NCBI GenBank assembly: GCA_039931675.1 | Contig: JBDTRM010000270.1 | Location: 1 to 22,672, forward strand | DNA: 22,672 nt | DNA from: JAEUTH01 sp039931675 | GTDB taxonomy: Bacteria; Bacteroidota; Bacteroidia; AKYH767-A; OLB10 | Reading direction: 5' to 3' | Shown here: piece after piece, positions 15,987 to 22,672 of the stretch | How the letters are laid out: every line of letters starts with the position of its first letter | Position numbering within the stretch: the first letter of the stretch is position 1 | Program-made: the position numbers and the translations under genes | The notes under the pieces: generated by a model | Told to the model about the DNA's origin: nothing | Database searches by the model: none | Seen by the model: the letters and a program-made list of their open reading frames with translations, nothing else

Positions 15987-17237
15987 TTAATAAACAAACT
16001 CCACATACTCCGATTTAATAGTCAACTTCTTCCCTTCATACTTTTCACAGCGTCCTATTATCCGTGCATCAATGTTAAATGATTTTGAAATGGAAATAAT
16101 TTCATTGGCTAAGTTTTCATCCACATACAATTCCATGCGATGACCCATGTTAAACACTTTGTACATTTCTTTCCAATCAGTTTTTGATTGCTGTTGGATG
16201 ATTTTGAAAAGTGGAGGAACTGGTAAAAAATTATCTTTAATAATGTGCAGGTTGTCTATAAAGTGAAGCACTTTAGTTTGTGCGCCACCGCTGCAATGAA
16301 CCATGCCATGAATTTGGTTTCTATAATTTTTCAAAACTTCTTTTATCACAGGTGCATAGGTTCTTGTGGGTGACAAAACGAGTTTGCCGCAAGAAATATT
16401 GAATGTTGAATGTTGAATGTTGAATGTTGAAGTTTTAAAATGTTCAACACCATCAGAATTGGTGATTCGATATTCATTGTCCGAAATTTCAACAACATCA
16501 GTTAAATTAAGTTGACCTGAGTAAACTAATTCTTGTGGTAATGCATTGTCAAAAGTCTCAGGATATTTTTCAGAAATGTATTTTGAAAAAACATCATGAC
16601 GCGCTGATGTTAATCCGTTGCTACCCATTCCTCCGTTGTATTCATTTTCATAAGATGCTTGTCCATAAGATGCAAGACCAACTATGACATCACCTGATTT
16701 AATATTTGCATTGTCAATTATTTCATCTCTGCGTATCCGACAGGTTACTGTGGAGTCAACGATTATGGTGCGAACTAAATCACCTACATCGGCAGTTTCA
16801 CCACCCGTTGTAAAAATGTTTACTCCAAATTTTTTTAACTCATTAACCAGTTCTTCAGTTCCGTTTATGATGGTGCTTATAACTTCTCCTGTTACCAGGT
16901 TTTTATTTCTTCCTATAGTTGATGAAAGCAAAATATTATCAGTGGCACCCACACATAATAAATCATCAAGATTCATTACCAAGGCATCTTGTGCAATTCC
17001 TTTCCAAACAGAAATATCACCTGTTTCTTTCCAGTAAGCATAAGCTAATGATGATTTTGTTCCGGCTCCATCAGCATGCACAATGTTGCAATAGGCTGCA
17101 TCACCACCAATGTAGTCAGGAATAATTTTGCAAAATGCCTTCGGGAAAATTCCTTTATCAACATTTTTTATTGCACTATGCACATCTTCTTTATCGGCAC
17201 TTACACCACGCGCTGCATATCGGTTTTCAATTGTCAT
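15987..17237 (-). CDS. purM: Phosphoribosylformylglycinamidine cyclo-ligase (AIR synthase)
   Basis: PurM converts formylglycinamidine ribonucleotide plus ATP to aminoimidazole ribonucleotide, the fifth step of de novo purine synthesis, in the cytoplasm. The family is recognised from GVSADKEDVHSAIKNVDKGI (11-30), HADGAGTKSSLAY (54-66), the TTGGETADVGDLVRTI segment (143-158), GGMGSNGLTSARHD (202-215), LSPTRTYAP (288-296), HGMVHCSGGAQTK (310-322) and VFNMGHRMEL (361-370). This is the long PurM form typical of Bacteroidota, normally about 385-390 residues. At 416 residues this one carries an unusual insertion at about 251-282, encoded in part by a TTGAATG heptamer tract. The start is 30 bp after the stop of the upstream PD-(D/E)XK gene on the same strand, so co-transcription is possible. 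Its 3' end is duplicated in decayed form at 56-162. Confidence 0.97.
   Translation of the reverse strand: MTIENRYAARGVSADKEDVHSAIKNVDKGIFPKAFCKIIPDYIGGDAAYCNIVHADGAGTKSSLAYAYWKETGDISVWKGIAQDALVMNLDDLLCVGATDNILLSSTIGRNKNLVTGEVISTIINGTEELVNELKKFGVNIFTTGGETADVGDLVRTIIVDSTVTCRIRRDEIIDNANIKSGDVIVGLASYGQASYENEYNGGMGSNGLTSARHDVFSKYISEKYPETFDNALPQELVYSGQLNLTDVVEISDNEYRITNSDGVEHFKTSTFNIQHSTFNISCGKLVLSPTRTYAPVIKEVLKNYRNQIHGMVHCSGGAQTKVLHFIDNLHIIKDNFLPVPPLFKIIQQQSKTDWKEMYKVFNMGHRMELYVDENLANEIISISKSFNIDARIIGRCEKYEGKKLTIKSEYVEFVY
16394..16487 (-). repeat. In-frame insertion in purM containing a TTGAATG heptanucleotide tract
   Basis: This segment encodes about residues 251-282 of PurM. It interrupts the otherwise conserved stretch between LTDVVE and CGKLVLSPTRTYAP, where related PurM proteins have only a few residues. 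Positions 16399-16431 hold four perfect copies of TTGAATG (plus strand) plus a partial fifth. Because the unit is 7 bp, the translation repeats with a 7-residue period (STFNIQH). The rest contains ATATTC/GATATTC-type A+T-rich pieces like those of intergenic Bacteroidota repeats. The boundaries are approximate. Confidence 0.75.
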
Positions 17238-17267
17238 TAAAAAAATAATTTTGGGTTGCCTGAACTA

Positions 17268-17849
17268 TCATCCGAAGTTTACAGGTTTAAACTTTGCATC
17301 ATTTAAAATTCTGATGTGATTTTCTTCACCAAAAGCCTGCAATACAAAAAGTCCTTTGCGATAAGCATATTTATCACTTGCCTCATCTAACTTTAATCCT
17401 GCAACAGCACCATAAACTTTGTAATCTTTATATTGCTTAAAGAAATGTTTAAAATCTTTAAGCTTTTCAAGAAGGTCATCAACATCATTTTTTCGTAAAG
17501 TTGTTTTTACTTCTATAACTATCAATTCTTCTCCATTAATCATCAATACATCTATTTCCATCTGTTTTCCTTTTTGAACAGACTCTATATTGCGGGACAT
17601 TTGTGTTACTTCAATGCCACGTTGCTGAAATAGTTTCAGTAAAGGTTTTTGTACTAATGCTTCTATTAGTTTACCCCATTGCACCTTAAATAAGGTTTCG
17701 AGTTGCCTGATTTTTTTATCCGTCTCTTTCATTTGCAAACCTGTTTCTTTGATCTGCTTACCCGTTTCCTTTATACTCTTATCAGTTTCCTGAAACAATT
17801 TCCAAACCTTTTCATAAGAGAGGTTTTCTGTATTTGATATCCTTTTCAT
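17268..17849 (-). CDS. Coiled-coil PD-(D/E)XK nuclease-like protein (DUF3782-type)
   Basis: The protein is 193 residues from the ATG at 17849; a TTG five codons upstream is possible but lies inside the probable -7 box. Residues about 21-48 are a near-perfect heptad repeat (ETDKSIK, ETGKQIK, ETGLQMK, ETDKKIR), predicted coiled coil. A PD-(D/E)XK-like core follows: D100 in MEIDVLM and E113/K115 in IVIEVKTT, with further alpha/beta pattern to about 175. Proteins of this type are common in Bacteroidota, Cyanobacteria and archaea and are usually annotated as DUF3782 or PD-(D/E)XK nuclease-family proteins of unknown function. No partner gene such as a methyltransferase or toxin/antitoxin is adjacent. 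It precedes purM by 30 bp on the same strand. Confidence 0.82.
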   Translation of the reverse strand: MKRISNTENLSYEKVWKLFQETDKSIKETGKQIKETGLQMKETDKKIRQLETLFKVQWGKLIEALVQKPLLKLFQQRGIEVTQMSRNIESVQKGKQMEIDVLMINGEELIVIEVKTTLRKNDVDDLLEKLKDFKHFFKQYKDYKVYGAVAGLKLDEASDKYAYRKGLFVLQAFGEENHIRILNDAKFKPVNFG

Positions 17850-17853
17850 CTTG

Positions 17854-17883
17854 CAAAAGTACAAAACAAAAAGAGCACCCCAA
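17854..17883 (-). promoter_or_regulatory. Bacteroidota-type promoter for the PD-(D/E)XK gene
   Basis: On the minus strand a -7 box TACTTTTG (17854-17861) matches TAnnTTTG. A TTG (17881-17883) lies 19 nt upstream, consistent with the -33 element of Bacteroidota primary-sigma promoters. The ATG follows the -7 box after only 4 nt, suggesting a leaderless or near-leaderless message. The promoter overlaps the terminator hairpin upstream. Confidence 0.5.
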
Positions 17884-17897
17884 TGTGAGATGCTCTT
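17861..17897 (-). terminator. Rho-independent terminator (minus strand)
   Basis: On the minus strand AAGAGCA (17891-17897) pairs with TGCTCTT (17871-17877). The stem extends inward by G-U and C-G pairs (TCTC with GGGG) to about 11 bp with a 5-nt loop, followed by a T-rich tract TTTGTTTTGT. The inner G-U pairs work only in the minus-strand RNA, so it ends transcripts coming from higher coordinates. Originally this was probably the terminator of the OmpA-family gene; the insertion sequence now lies between them. A weaker stem at 17912-17940 (AGTCCT/AGGACCT) precedes it without a T tract. Confidence 0.65.
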
Positions 17898-17978
17898 AAT
17901 GCTTTTTTTGTAAGTCCTAAAACCTAAATGCCAGGACCTTTATAAATTAATGACTCACCTTACGCAAAATAATTAACC

Positions 17979-19046
17979 TCACGCAGCCCTTTGATTGTTA
18001 ATATCAATCCACTTGTACCATGCTGCTTTAGTTGCATGGGTAAGAATTAATTTTTTTAAACTGAAATGATTGTGTTGTGTCCTTACTCTCAATGTTTCAA
18101 GTTTAATAAATGCAATGATTGATGCAATGAAGTGTGATTGTTGAGCTACTTCTGTTTGTGTTGGTGATTTTGGAAATGCTGTGTTGCTTTTAATGGACTG
18201 ATGATACACTTCTACTTTCCATCTTTTTTTATAGATTGTAGAAACTTGCTGGTAAGTTAAGTTTAAATCGCTTGCAGCCAAATAGAGTGTGCCGGAACTT
18301 CCATCTCCGTTTGTGAAGACTTGTTTACTGATGCTGATTGGAAAATCCAACTGCTCCAAATAAACGGTCCGAACACACCCTTCTGGCGCAATGCTTTTAA
18401 TACTAACGTACTTGCCCTTTTTTTTATCCTCCCATGATAAAGCAACTTTTCGATTCTCTTTCATTGCCATCACAAAATCCGACCCGCAATCTTCTTTTAT
18501 ATATTTCATGTTATCTGCGCATGCAAACCAACTATCACTTAATACATACTTGAAATCAACATTCTTTAAAGCTGCGCCTACTAACGAACGAAAATGTTCG
18601 TGTTTACTCTTACTGCTTTTTCTTTTCTTTTTTCCATTTTTATCCAACACCTCCAAATCTTTTTTAATGAACTCCACACCCACCGGCATACTCATATCTG
18701 AACTATGATATATAGCACTTATAAAGTTTACTCCTTTTACGCACCGCCCTACTGTATGGTCAAAATGGTATTGAATGATTTCGTTGCAATCTGTATATGG
18801 TTTTTCTTCCACGGAATCATCTATTATTAAAACGCCATCACTCGAACTGATTTCTTCACAAATTGGTTTGGCTTCCAACCATAATCGCTTGGAATTGACT
18901 TCTCCACTATTCAATAGTCGCGTTATCTTATCGTGACTGATGTGTTCATCCAATACAGCCGACATACCTGTAGCTGTTGCTAATCCGCAACAGCAAGTCA
19001 GGTAATCTGAATACAAGTCTATTAGGTTATCTTTCGTGATTCGCAT
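17979..19046 (-). CDS. DDE transposase of the insertion sequence (IS4-superfamily YREK type)
   Basis: The protein has 355 residues. Candidate catalytic residues are the Asp in LIIDDSVEEK (about 75), the Asp in VLSDSWFA, and the Glu in the signature Y-x2-R-x3-E-x6-K, present as YKKRWKVEVYHQSIK. That YREK motif defines IS4-superfamily transposases. The segment CNEIIQYHFDH…RCVKG and a basic KKKRKSSKSKHEH stretch also fit transposases of this group. I cannot say with certainty whether the closest family is IS4, IS701 or an unclassified group. It ends 9 bp inside the left inverted repeat. No frameshift is seen, so it is probably functional. Confidence 0.92.
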   Translation of the reverse strand: MRITKDNLIDLYSDYLTCCCGLATATGMSAVLDEHISHDKITRLLNSGEVNSKRLWLEAKPICEEISSSDGVLIIDDSVEEKPYTDCNEIIQYHFDHTVGRCVKGVNFISAIYHSSDMSMPVGVEFIKKDLEVLDKNGKKKRKSSKSKHEHFRSLVGAALKNVDFKYVLSDSWFACADNMKYIKEDCGSDFVMAMKENRKVALSWEDKKKGKYVSIKSIAPEGCVRTVYLEQLDFPISISKQVFTNGDGSSGTLYLAASDLNLTYQQVSTIYKKRWKVEVYHQSIKSNTAFPKSPTQTEVAQQSHFIASIIAFIKLETLRVRTQHNHFSLKKLILTHATKAAWYKWIDINNQRAA

Positions 19047-19050
19047 TTAA

Positions 19051-19058
19051 CAAAGGTA
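19051..19058 (-). promoter_or_regulatory. -7 promoter box of the transposase gene
   Basis: TACCTTTG on the minus strand is an exact TAnnTTTG match, 4 nt before the transposase ATG, implying a leaderless or very short-leader transcript. There is no clear TTTG at -33; the expected region lies inside the terminal inverted repeat (CTTACG), so transposase binding there could repress its own promoter. That autoregulation is inference. Confidence 0.45.
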
Positions 19059-19083
19059 TGTTCTTATTTTTGCGTAAGGTGAG

Positions 19084-21069
19084 TTAATGAGGAACATAAT
19101 CTGTTCTCAACACCAGGAATTCAGTTCTGCGATTGTACTGATTTGCTTTTTCAAAGTCTTCCTTATTCAATCCTTTTATAAATGCTTCGGTCAATACATC
19201 ACCTTCTTTGAACGGAGGGTAATCTGCAAAATCTTTACCTAAAGTTTTTGGTACGCTTTCGCCTTTGCCTTCAGCCTTCAAACGGTCAGCAGGAACACCT
19301 TTCTTTATAAGGTAATCGTAACATGATTTAGCACGCCTTTCAGACAGTTTCTGGTTATATTTATCATCAGCACGGAAGTCAGTATTTGCAGTTAATAGAA
19401 TAGTGATCGTTGGATTTTCATCTAACGTTTTTATTAACCCATCCAAAGCTGATGCAGACTCGGGGCGCAAAGTTGATTTATCCAAATCATAAAATACTTC
19501 AGGCAACTCGATTGTAGTTGCAGTGCTCTTCAAAGGGAAATCGAAATCTTTACTAAATGCTTTATCCTCTTCCATTCCTACAGTTGATAACTCATGATAC
19601 AAGGTTAAGTAGCCGGTGTATGAAGCTGAAAGCTTGTAAGAAGTATTTTCTTTTAGCGGGTAAGTGTACATACCATCAGCACCTGTTTTTACACTTAGTG
19701 ATGTTCCGTCACTTCCGAATAATTCAACTGTGGCGCCACTGATGCTTTCTTTTGTATCTGTATCATAAACACGACCTGAAACATTAAATACAAGAGGAGG
19801 TTTTACAAACATGTAAATATCATCACTTCCTTGTCCACCTTCGCGGGCTGATGAAATGTAACCGCTATCAGGTGTTAAAAATGTGATTGCAAAATCATCA
19901 CCACCTGAGTTCATTGGTGATCCTAAATTTTTCGGAGATGCCCAACTGCCACCTTCCATACTGGTTGAGAAAATATCTGTACCTCCCATGCCTGGCAATC
20001 CGTTTGAAGAGAAATATAATTTACCTTCAGTAGTTATTTCGGGAAACATTTCATCACCGGCAGTATTAATTGCAGTACCTAAATTTACAGGCGTACCCCA
20101 TGTGCCACCTTCGTTCTTGCTCATCCAGATGTCTTTTCCACCTTGACCACCAGGCATATCGGATACAAAATACATTGTTGAACCATCAGTGCTTACAGTT
20201 GGCTGACCAACAGTATAAGTATCACTATTCCACGGCATAGCCACCACATCGCTCCATTTACCGTTTGCATAAGTTGAGGAGTAAATTTTTCCCTGCGAAT
20301 CTTTTCCTTTTACTTTTTGAACGCGGGTTATATACATGGTGTTACCAGTTGCATCTAAGCAAACTGAACCATCACTATAATCACCGTTAATCGGGGGGCC
20401 TAAAGCAATCGGAGTGCTCCAGCGGCCATTATTGTCTTTTGTTGATTTGAAAATATCAAAAAACTTTTCACCATAACCGGCATCATTGTCTTTACCGGTA
20501 GCCTCAACACGTGAGGAAGTGAAGTAAACTGTATTTAGATCAGTTTTCGACATAGCAGTTCCATAGTCATGGTAAGCAGTGTTAAGCGCACTTACATTTT
20601 CAATTCTATGGCGTGTTGGCTTGTCTTTAAAGCCCTGTGCCGCTTTTGATGACTGAACACCTAATTCACCCATCGGGTCCGAAGGAGCCAATGCTTTATA
20701 GGCATTATACTGGGCAGTTGCCTCATCATATTTCCCGTTTGCACGTAATGCATCAGCATACCGCAAAGTAGCTAACGGGTTTTTTGATTTGGATTCCACG
20801 GCTTTGCCATACCATTCTTCCGAATTTTTCCAGTCGCTCATCTGGCGGTAGCTTTCACCGGCCATGTAGGCTGCCTGGGCTTTCATGGGCGCCTTTTTGT
20901 TTTTTGTGTATGCCTTTTTGTAAAGCGTAATGGCATCGTAATAACGGCCTTCATTATAGGCTTTGTCTCCTTTTGTGGAAGGGGATTTCTCTTTTTTAGC
21001 GGCACCTGTTACAGGATAAATGGAGGCAAATGCAAAAACCAATACAAAGAGAATCGAAAGTTTTTTCAT
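19084..21069 (-). CDS. PorE-like OmpA-family envelope protein (TPR, beta-propeller, regulatory domain, OmpA)
   Basis: The protein has 661 residues: signal peptide (about 1-23), TPR region (about 32-145), PD40/WD40-like beta-propeller with repeated TMYF.SDMPGG/LYFSSNG…GG.DIF motifs (about 160-422), carboxypeptidase-regulatory-like domain (about 428-510), and an OmpA C-terminal peptidoglycan-binding domain (about 520-655) with ANTDFRADDKYNQKLSERRA. Domain order and length match PorE of the Porphyromonas T9SS, which tethers the secretion machinery to peptidoglycan. Unlike a lipoprotein it has no lipobox Cys, so it is probably periplasmic and released by signal peptidase I. Close paralogues of this architecture exist in Bacteroidota, so the specific PorE role is not proven. 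The stop codon TAA is formed across the right end of the insertion sequence. It is divergent from der. Confidence 0.9.
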   Translation of the reverse strand: MKKLSILFVLVFAFASIYPVTGAAKKEKSPSTKGDKAYNEGRYYDAITLYKKAYTKNKKAPMKAQAAYMAGESYRQMSDWKNSEEWYGKAVESKSKNPLATLRYADALRANGKYDEATAQYNAYKALAPSDPMGELGVQSSKAAQGFKDKPTRHRIENVSALNTAYHDYGTAMSKTDLNTVYFTSSRVEATGKDNDAGYGEKFFDIFKSTKDNNGRWSTPIALGPPINGDYSDGSVCLDATGNTMYITRVQKVKGKDSQGKIYSSTYANGKWSDVVAMPWNSDTYTVGQPTVSTDGSTMYFVSDMPGGQGGKDIWMSKNEGGTWGTPVNLGTAINTAGDEMFPEITTEGKLYFSSNGLPGMGGTDIFSTSMEGGSWASPKNLGSPMNSGGDDFAITFLTPDSGYISSAREGGQGSDDIYMFVKPPLVFNVSGRVYDTDTKESISGATVELFGSDGTSLSVKTGADGMYTYPLKENTSYKLSASYTGYLTLYHELSTVGMEEDKAFSKDFDFPLKSTATTIELPEVFYDLDKSTLRPESASALDGLIKTLDENPTITILLTANTDFRADDKYNQKLSERRAKSCYDYLIKKGVPADRLKAEGKGESVPKTLGKDFADYPPFKEGDVLTEAFIKGLNKEDFEKANQYNRRTEFLVLRTDYVPH

Positions 21070-21135
21070 AAAGAAATAAGGTTACGGAGTTTGTTTTATG
21101 ATAAGTGGCAAAGGAAAAAAAATATTCAATACAAA

Positions 21136-21143
21136 CAAAGGTG
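21136..21143 (-). promoter_or_regulatory. Possible -7 box for the OmpA-family gene
   Basis: CACCTTTG on the minus strand is one base from TAnnTTTG and lies 66 nt before the start codon. No properly spaced TTTG is seen upstream, so support is weak. Confidence 0.25.
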
Positions 21144-21225
21144 ATTAATTTTTGTGCAATACTTCTTATGCACTTCAAAAATGTTTATCAGGCCGGTCTC
21201 AAATGATGCCTAAATTAAATTAAAA

Positions 21226-21233
21226 TATCTTCG
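21226..21233 (+). promoter_or_regulatory. Possible -7 box for der
   Basis: TATCTTCG is one base from the TAnnTTTG consensus and sits 19 nt before the der start codon, in an A+T-rich stretch. No clear -33 TTTG is visible at the usual spacing. Confidence 0.35.
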
Positions 21234-21252
21234 CGGTTTTAATATAAAATCA

Positions 21253-22557
21253 ATGTCGAATATCGTAGCAATTGTGGGCAGACCAAATGTGGGAAAGTCA
21301 ACTTTATTTAACCGTTTAACTGAGTCGCGGAAGGCCATAGTTGATGAACAGTCGGGCGTTACACGCGATCGTCATTACGGAAAAGCCGAATGGAATGGAA
21401 TAGAATTTAGTGTGATTGATACCGGTGGTTATGTGCATGGAAGTGAAGATGTTTTTGAAGGAGAAATTCGCAAACAAGTGAGAATTGCCATTGATGAAGC
21501 TTTTGTAATTTTATTTTTAGTTGACGTTGAAACTGGCTTAACCGACCTTGATGAAGAGATGGCAAAACTGCTTAGGAGGTCGAAAAAGAAAGTTTTTGTA
21601 GTTGTTAACAAGGTTGATAACAATAAACGCATAGGTGAAATAAGTGAGTTTTATAAATTCGGGTTGGGAGAATTATATGCGCTTTCGGCAATGAATGGAG
21701 CAGGAACGGGTGAATTGCTTGATGATCTTGTAAAAGAGTTTAAAACAGATAAAATTGAGGAAGATGATATTCCTAAAATTGCCATTATCGGACAGCCTAA
21801 TGTTGGTAAATCATCATTGCTTAATGCTTTGATTGGCGAAGAACGCACCATAGTAACACCTGTGGCAGGAACTACACGCGACACTATTTATACACGATAT
21901 AAAAGTTTTGGTTTCGATTTTTATTTGATTGATACTGCCGGGCTGCGCAAAAAGAAAAATGTACATGAGGATATTGAATACTATTCGGTGATGCGAACTG
22001 TGCGCGCCATTGAAGAATGTGATGTTTGCATTTTTATGATTGATGCCGCGCAAGGCTTGTCAGCACAGGATCTCAATATTTTTCATTTGGTACAAAGTAA
22101 TCGCAAAGGCGTAGTGTTTTTAATCAACAAATGGGATTTGGTTGAAAAAGAGACCAATTCAAGCAAGGCTTATATTGAAGAAATCAAAGAAAAGCTGAAA
22201 CCTTTTACCGATGTACCAATTGTTTTCACATCAGTAATCAACAAGCAGCGCATACTTAAGGCATTAGAAACTGCCATTGAAGTTTATAAGAGTCGCGCCC
22301 AGCATATTCCTACTTCGCAATTAAATAAGCAGCTACTGCCCTATGTTGACAGCAATCCTCCGCCTGCAACCAAAGGAAAACTTATCAGCATAAAATATAT
22401 TACGCAACTGCCCGGCAAAACTCCAATGTTCGCCTGCTTCAGCAATCATCCCAATTATATTAAGGAAAGCTACAAGCGATTTGTTGAAAATAAAATTCGC
22501 GAGAATTTTAATCTTACCGGAGTTCCGATTGAAATTTATTTCCGTGAATCGAAGTGA
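21253..22557 (+). CDS. der: Ribosome assembly GTPase Der (EngA)
   Basis: Der has two tandem GTPase domains and a KH-like C-terminal domain, and is essential in many bacteria for 50S subunit maturation in the cytoplasm. At 434 residues it has the normal family length. In the first domain: P-loop GRPNVGKS (9-16), VTRDR switch I (36-40), DTGG (56-59), NKVD (119-122). In the second: GQPNVGKS (180-187), TTRDT (207-211), DTAG (227-230), NKWD (292-295). The C-terminal part (about 350-434) has the KH-like pattern with FACFSNHP and GVPI.IYFR. All motifs are intact. It is transcribed divergently from the PorE-like gene across a 183-bp gap; no downstream gene is seen before the window ends. Confidence 0.98.
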   Translation: MSNIVAIVGRPNVGKSTLFNRLTESRKAIVDEQSGVTRDRHYGKAEWNGIEFSVIDTGGYVHGSEDVFEGEIRKQVRIAIDEAFVILFLVDVETGLTDLDEEMAKLLRRSKKKVFVVVNKVDNNKRIGEISEFYKFGLGELYALSAMNGAGTGELLDDLVKEFKTDKIEEDDIPKIAIIGQPNVGKSSLLNALIGEERTIVTPVAGTTRDTIYTRYKSFGFDFYLIDTAGLRKKKNVHEDIEYYSVMRTVRAIEECDVCIFMIDAAQGLSAQDLNIFHLVQSNRKGVVFLINKWDLVEKETNSSKAYIEEIKEKLKPFTDVPIVFTSVINKQRILKALETAIEVYKSRAQHIPTSQLNKQLLPYVDSNPPPATKGKLISIKYITQLPGKTPMFACFSNHPNYIKESYKRFVENKIRENFNLTGVPIEIYFRESK

Positions 22558-22581
22558 GGGGAAGTAGGGAATAGGGAAATA

Positions 22582-22672
22582 TGGTAATTTGGTAATTTGG
22601 CAACTCGACAATACAAAGAAAACACCTGAAGGCATTGCCCATGCGCAGCCTGTAACAGCGAACTTCAGTTCG
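22582..22672. other. Gene-free tail after der with a short tandem repeat and a hairpin cut by the window end
   Basis: TGGTAATT occurs twice plus a partial third at 22582-22600, a kind of short intergenic tandem repeat often seen in Bacteroidota. CGAAC (22659-22663) and GTTCG (22668-22672) form a 5-bp stem with loop TTCA that reaches the last base, so it may extend outside. An alternative stem is CTGAAG (22626-22631) with CTTCAG (22663-22668). It could be a terminator for der or half of a longer palindrome. No coding potential is recognised. Confidence 0.3.

Larger units (their letters stand above)
17953..19084 (-). mobile_element. Complete insertion sequence, IS4-superfamily-like, 1132 bp
   Basis: The ends are perfect 17-bp inverted repeats ACTCACCTTACGCAAAA at 17953-17969 and, reversed, at 19068-19084; similarity continues a few bases further with a 1-nt offset. 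The element is flanked by a 5-bp direct repeat TAATG at 17948-17952 and 19085-19089, the likely target duplication. It contains a single transposase gene filling most of its length. All parts look intact, so the insertion may be recent and the element active. Confidence 0.92.

Noticed and set aside
16399..16431. TTGAATG tract considered as a CRISPR or replication iteron array
   Set aside because: It has no spacers, lies inside a coding frame, and there is no replication gene nearby.
16684..17037. 117-codon open frame on the plus strand inside purM
   Set aside because: It is fully antisense to the conserved N-terminal half of PurM and has no domain or start-site support.
17850..17864. Upstream TTG start for the PD-(D/E)XK protein (five extra residues)
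   Set aside because: The TTG lies in the likely -7 box TACTTTTG, and the ATG at 17849 begins directly after it, so the shorter form is preferred.
18391..18708. 105-codon open frame on the plus strand inside the transposase
   Set aside because: It is antisense to the DDE transposase, low in complexity and rich in Leu and Phe; a shadow frame.

Overview
The window looks like a chromosomal piece of a Bacteroidota (Bacteroidetes) bacterium. Two very large predicted secreted proteins end in type A C-terminal sorting domains of the type IX secretion system (T9SS). An OmpA-family protein has the TPR / beta-propeller / carboxypeptidase-regulatory / OmpA architecture of the T9SS component PorE. The PurM is of the long Bacteroidota type. 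Several -7 boxes fit TAnnTTTG, and the DNA is A+T-rich. I cannot resolve class or genus.

Layout. 1-219: a degraded 3' end of a second purM copy (about 56-162, minus). 220-11874 (minus): a 3884-residue secreted protein with a thermolysin-like (M4) protease head, PKD, GEVED and CUB-like domains, six long internal repeat modules and a T9SS tail. 11875-12149: divergent intergenic region with a REP-like double hairpin. 12150-15974 (plus): a secreted leucine-rich-repeat protein with Ig/PKD-like repeats and a T9SS tail. 15987-17849 (minus): a PD-(D/E)XK nuclease-like gene followed 30 bp later by purM. 17953-19084: a complete insertion sequence (17-bp perfect terminal inverted repeats, 5-bp target duplication, one DDE transposase) sitting exactly at the stop codon of the next gene. 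19084-21069 (minus): the PorE-like OmpA-family gene. 21253-22557 (plus): der (engA), the double-GTPase ribosome assembly factor. The remainder is intergenic.

The most interesting signal is structural. The last ~105 bp of purM occur twice in direct orientation, once intact at 15987-16099 and once decayed and frameshifted at 56-162. The two copies bracket exactly the ~15.8-kb block carrying the two T9SS cargo genes. This is the pattern left when a genomic island integrates into the 3' end of a housekeeping gene and restores it, although no integrase is visible. Second, purM carries an in-frame ~30-residue insertion encoded partly by a tandem heptanucleotide (TTGAATG) tract. Third, the M4 protease keeps its zinc ligands but has Thr where thermolysin has the catalytic His231.

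Functionally, the two T9SS cargo proteins are probably exported through the outer membrane and attached to or released from the cell surface. The PorE-like protein may anchor envelope machinery to peptidoglycan. purM and der are housekeeping genes. I see no CRISPR array, tRNA, rRNA or complete prophage.
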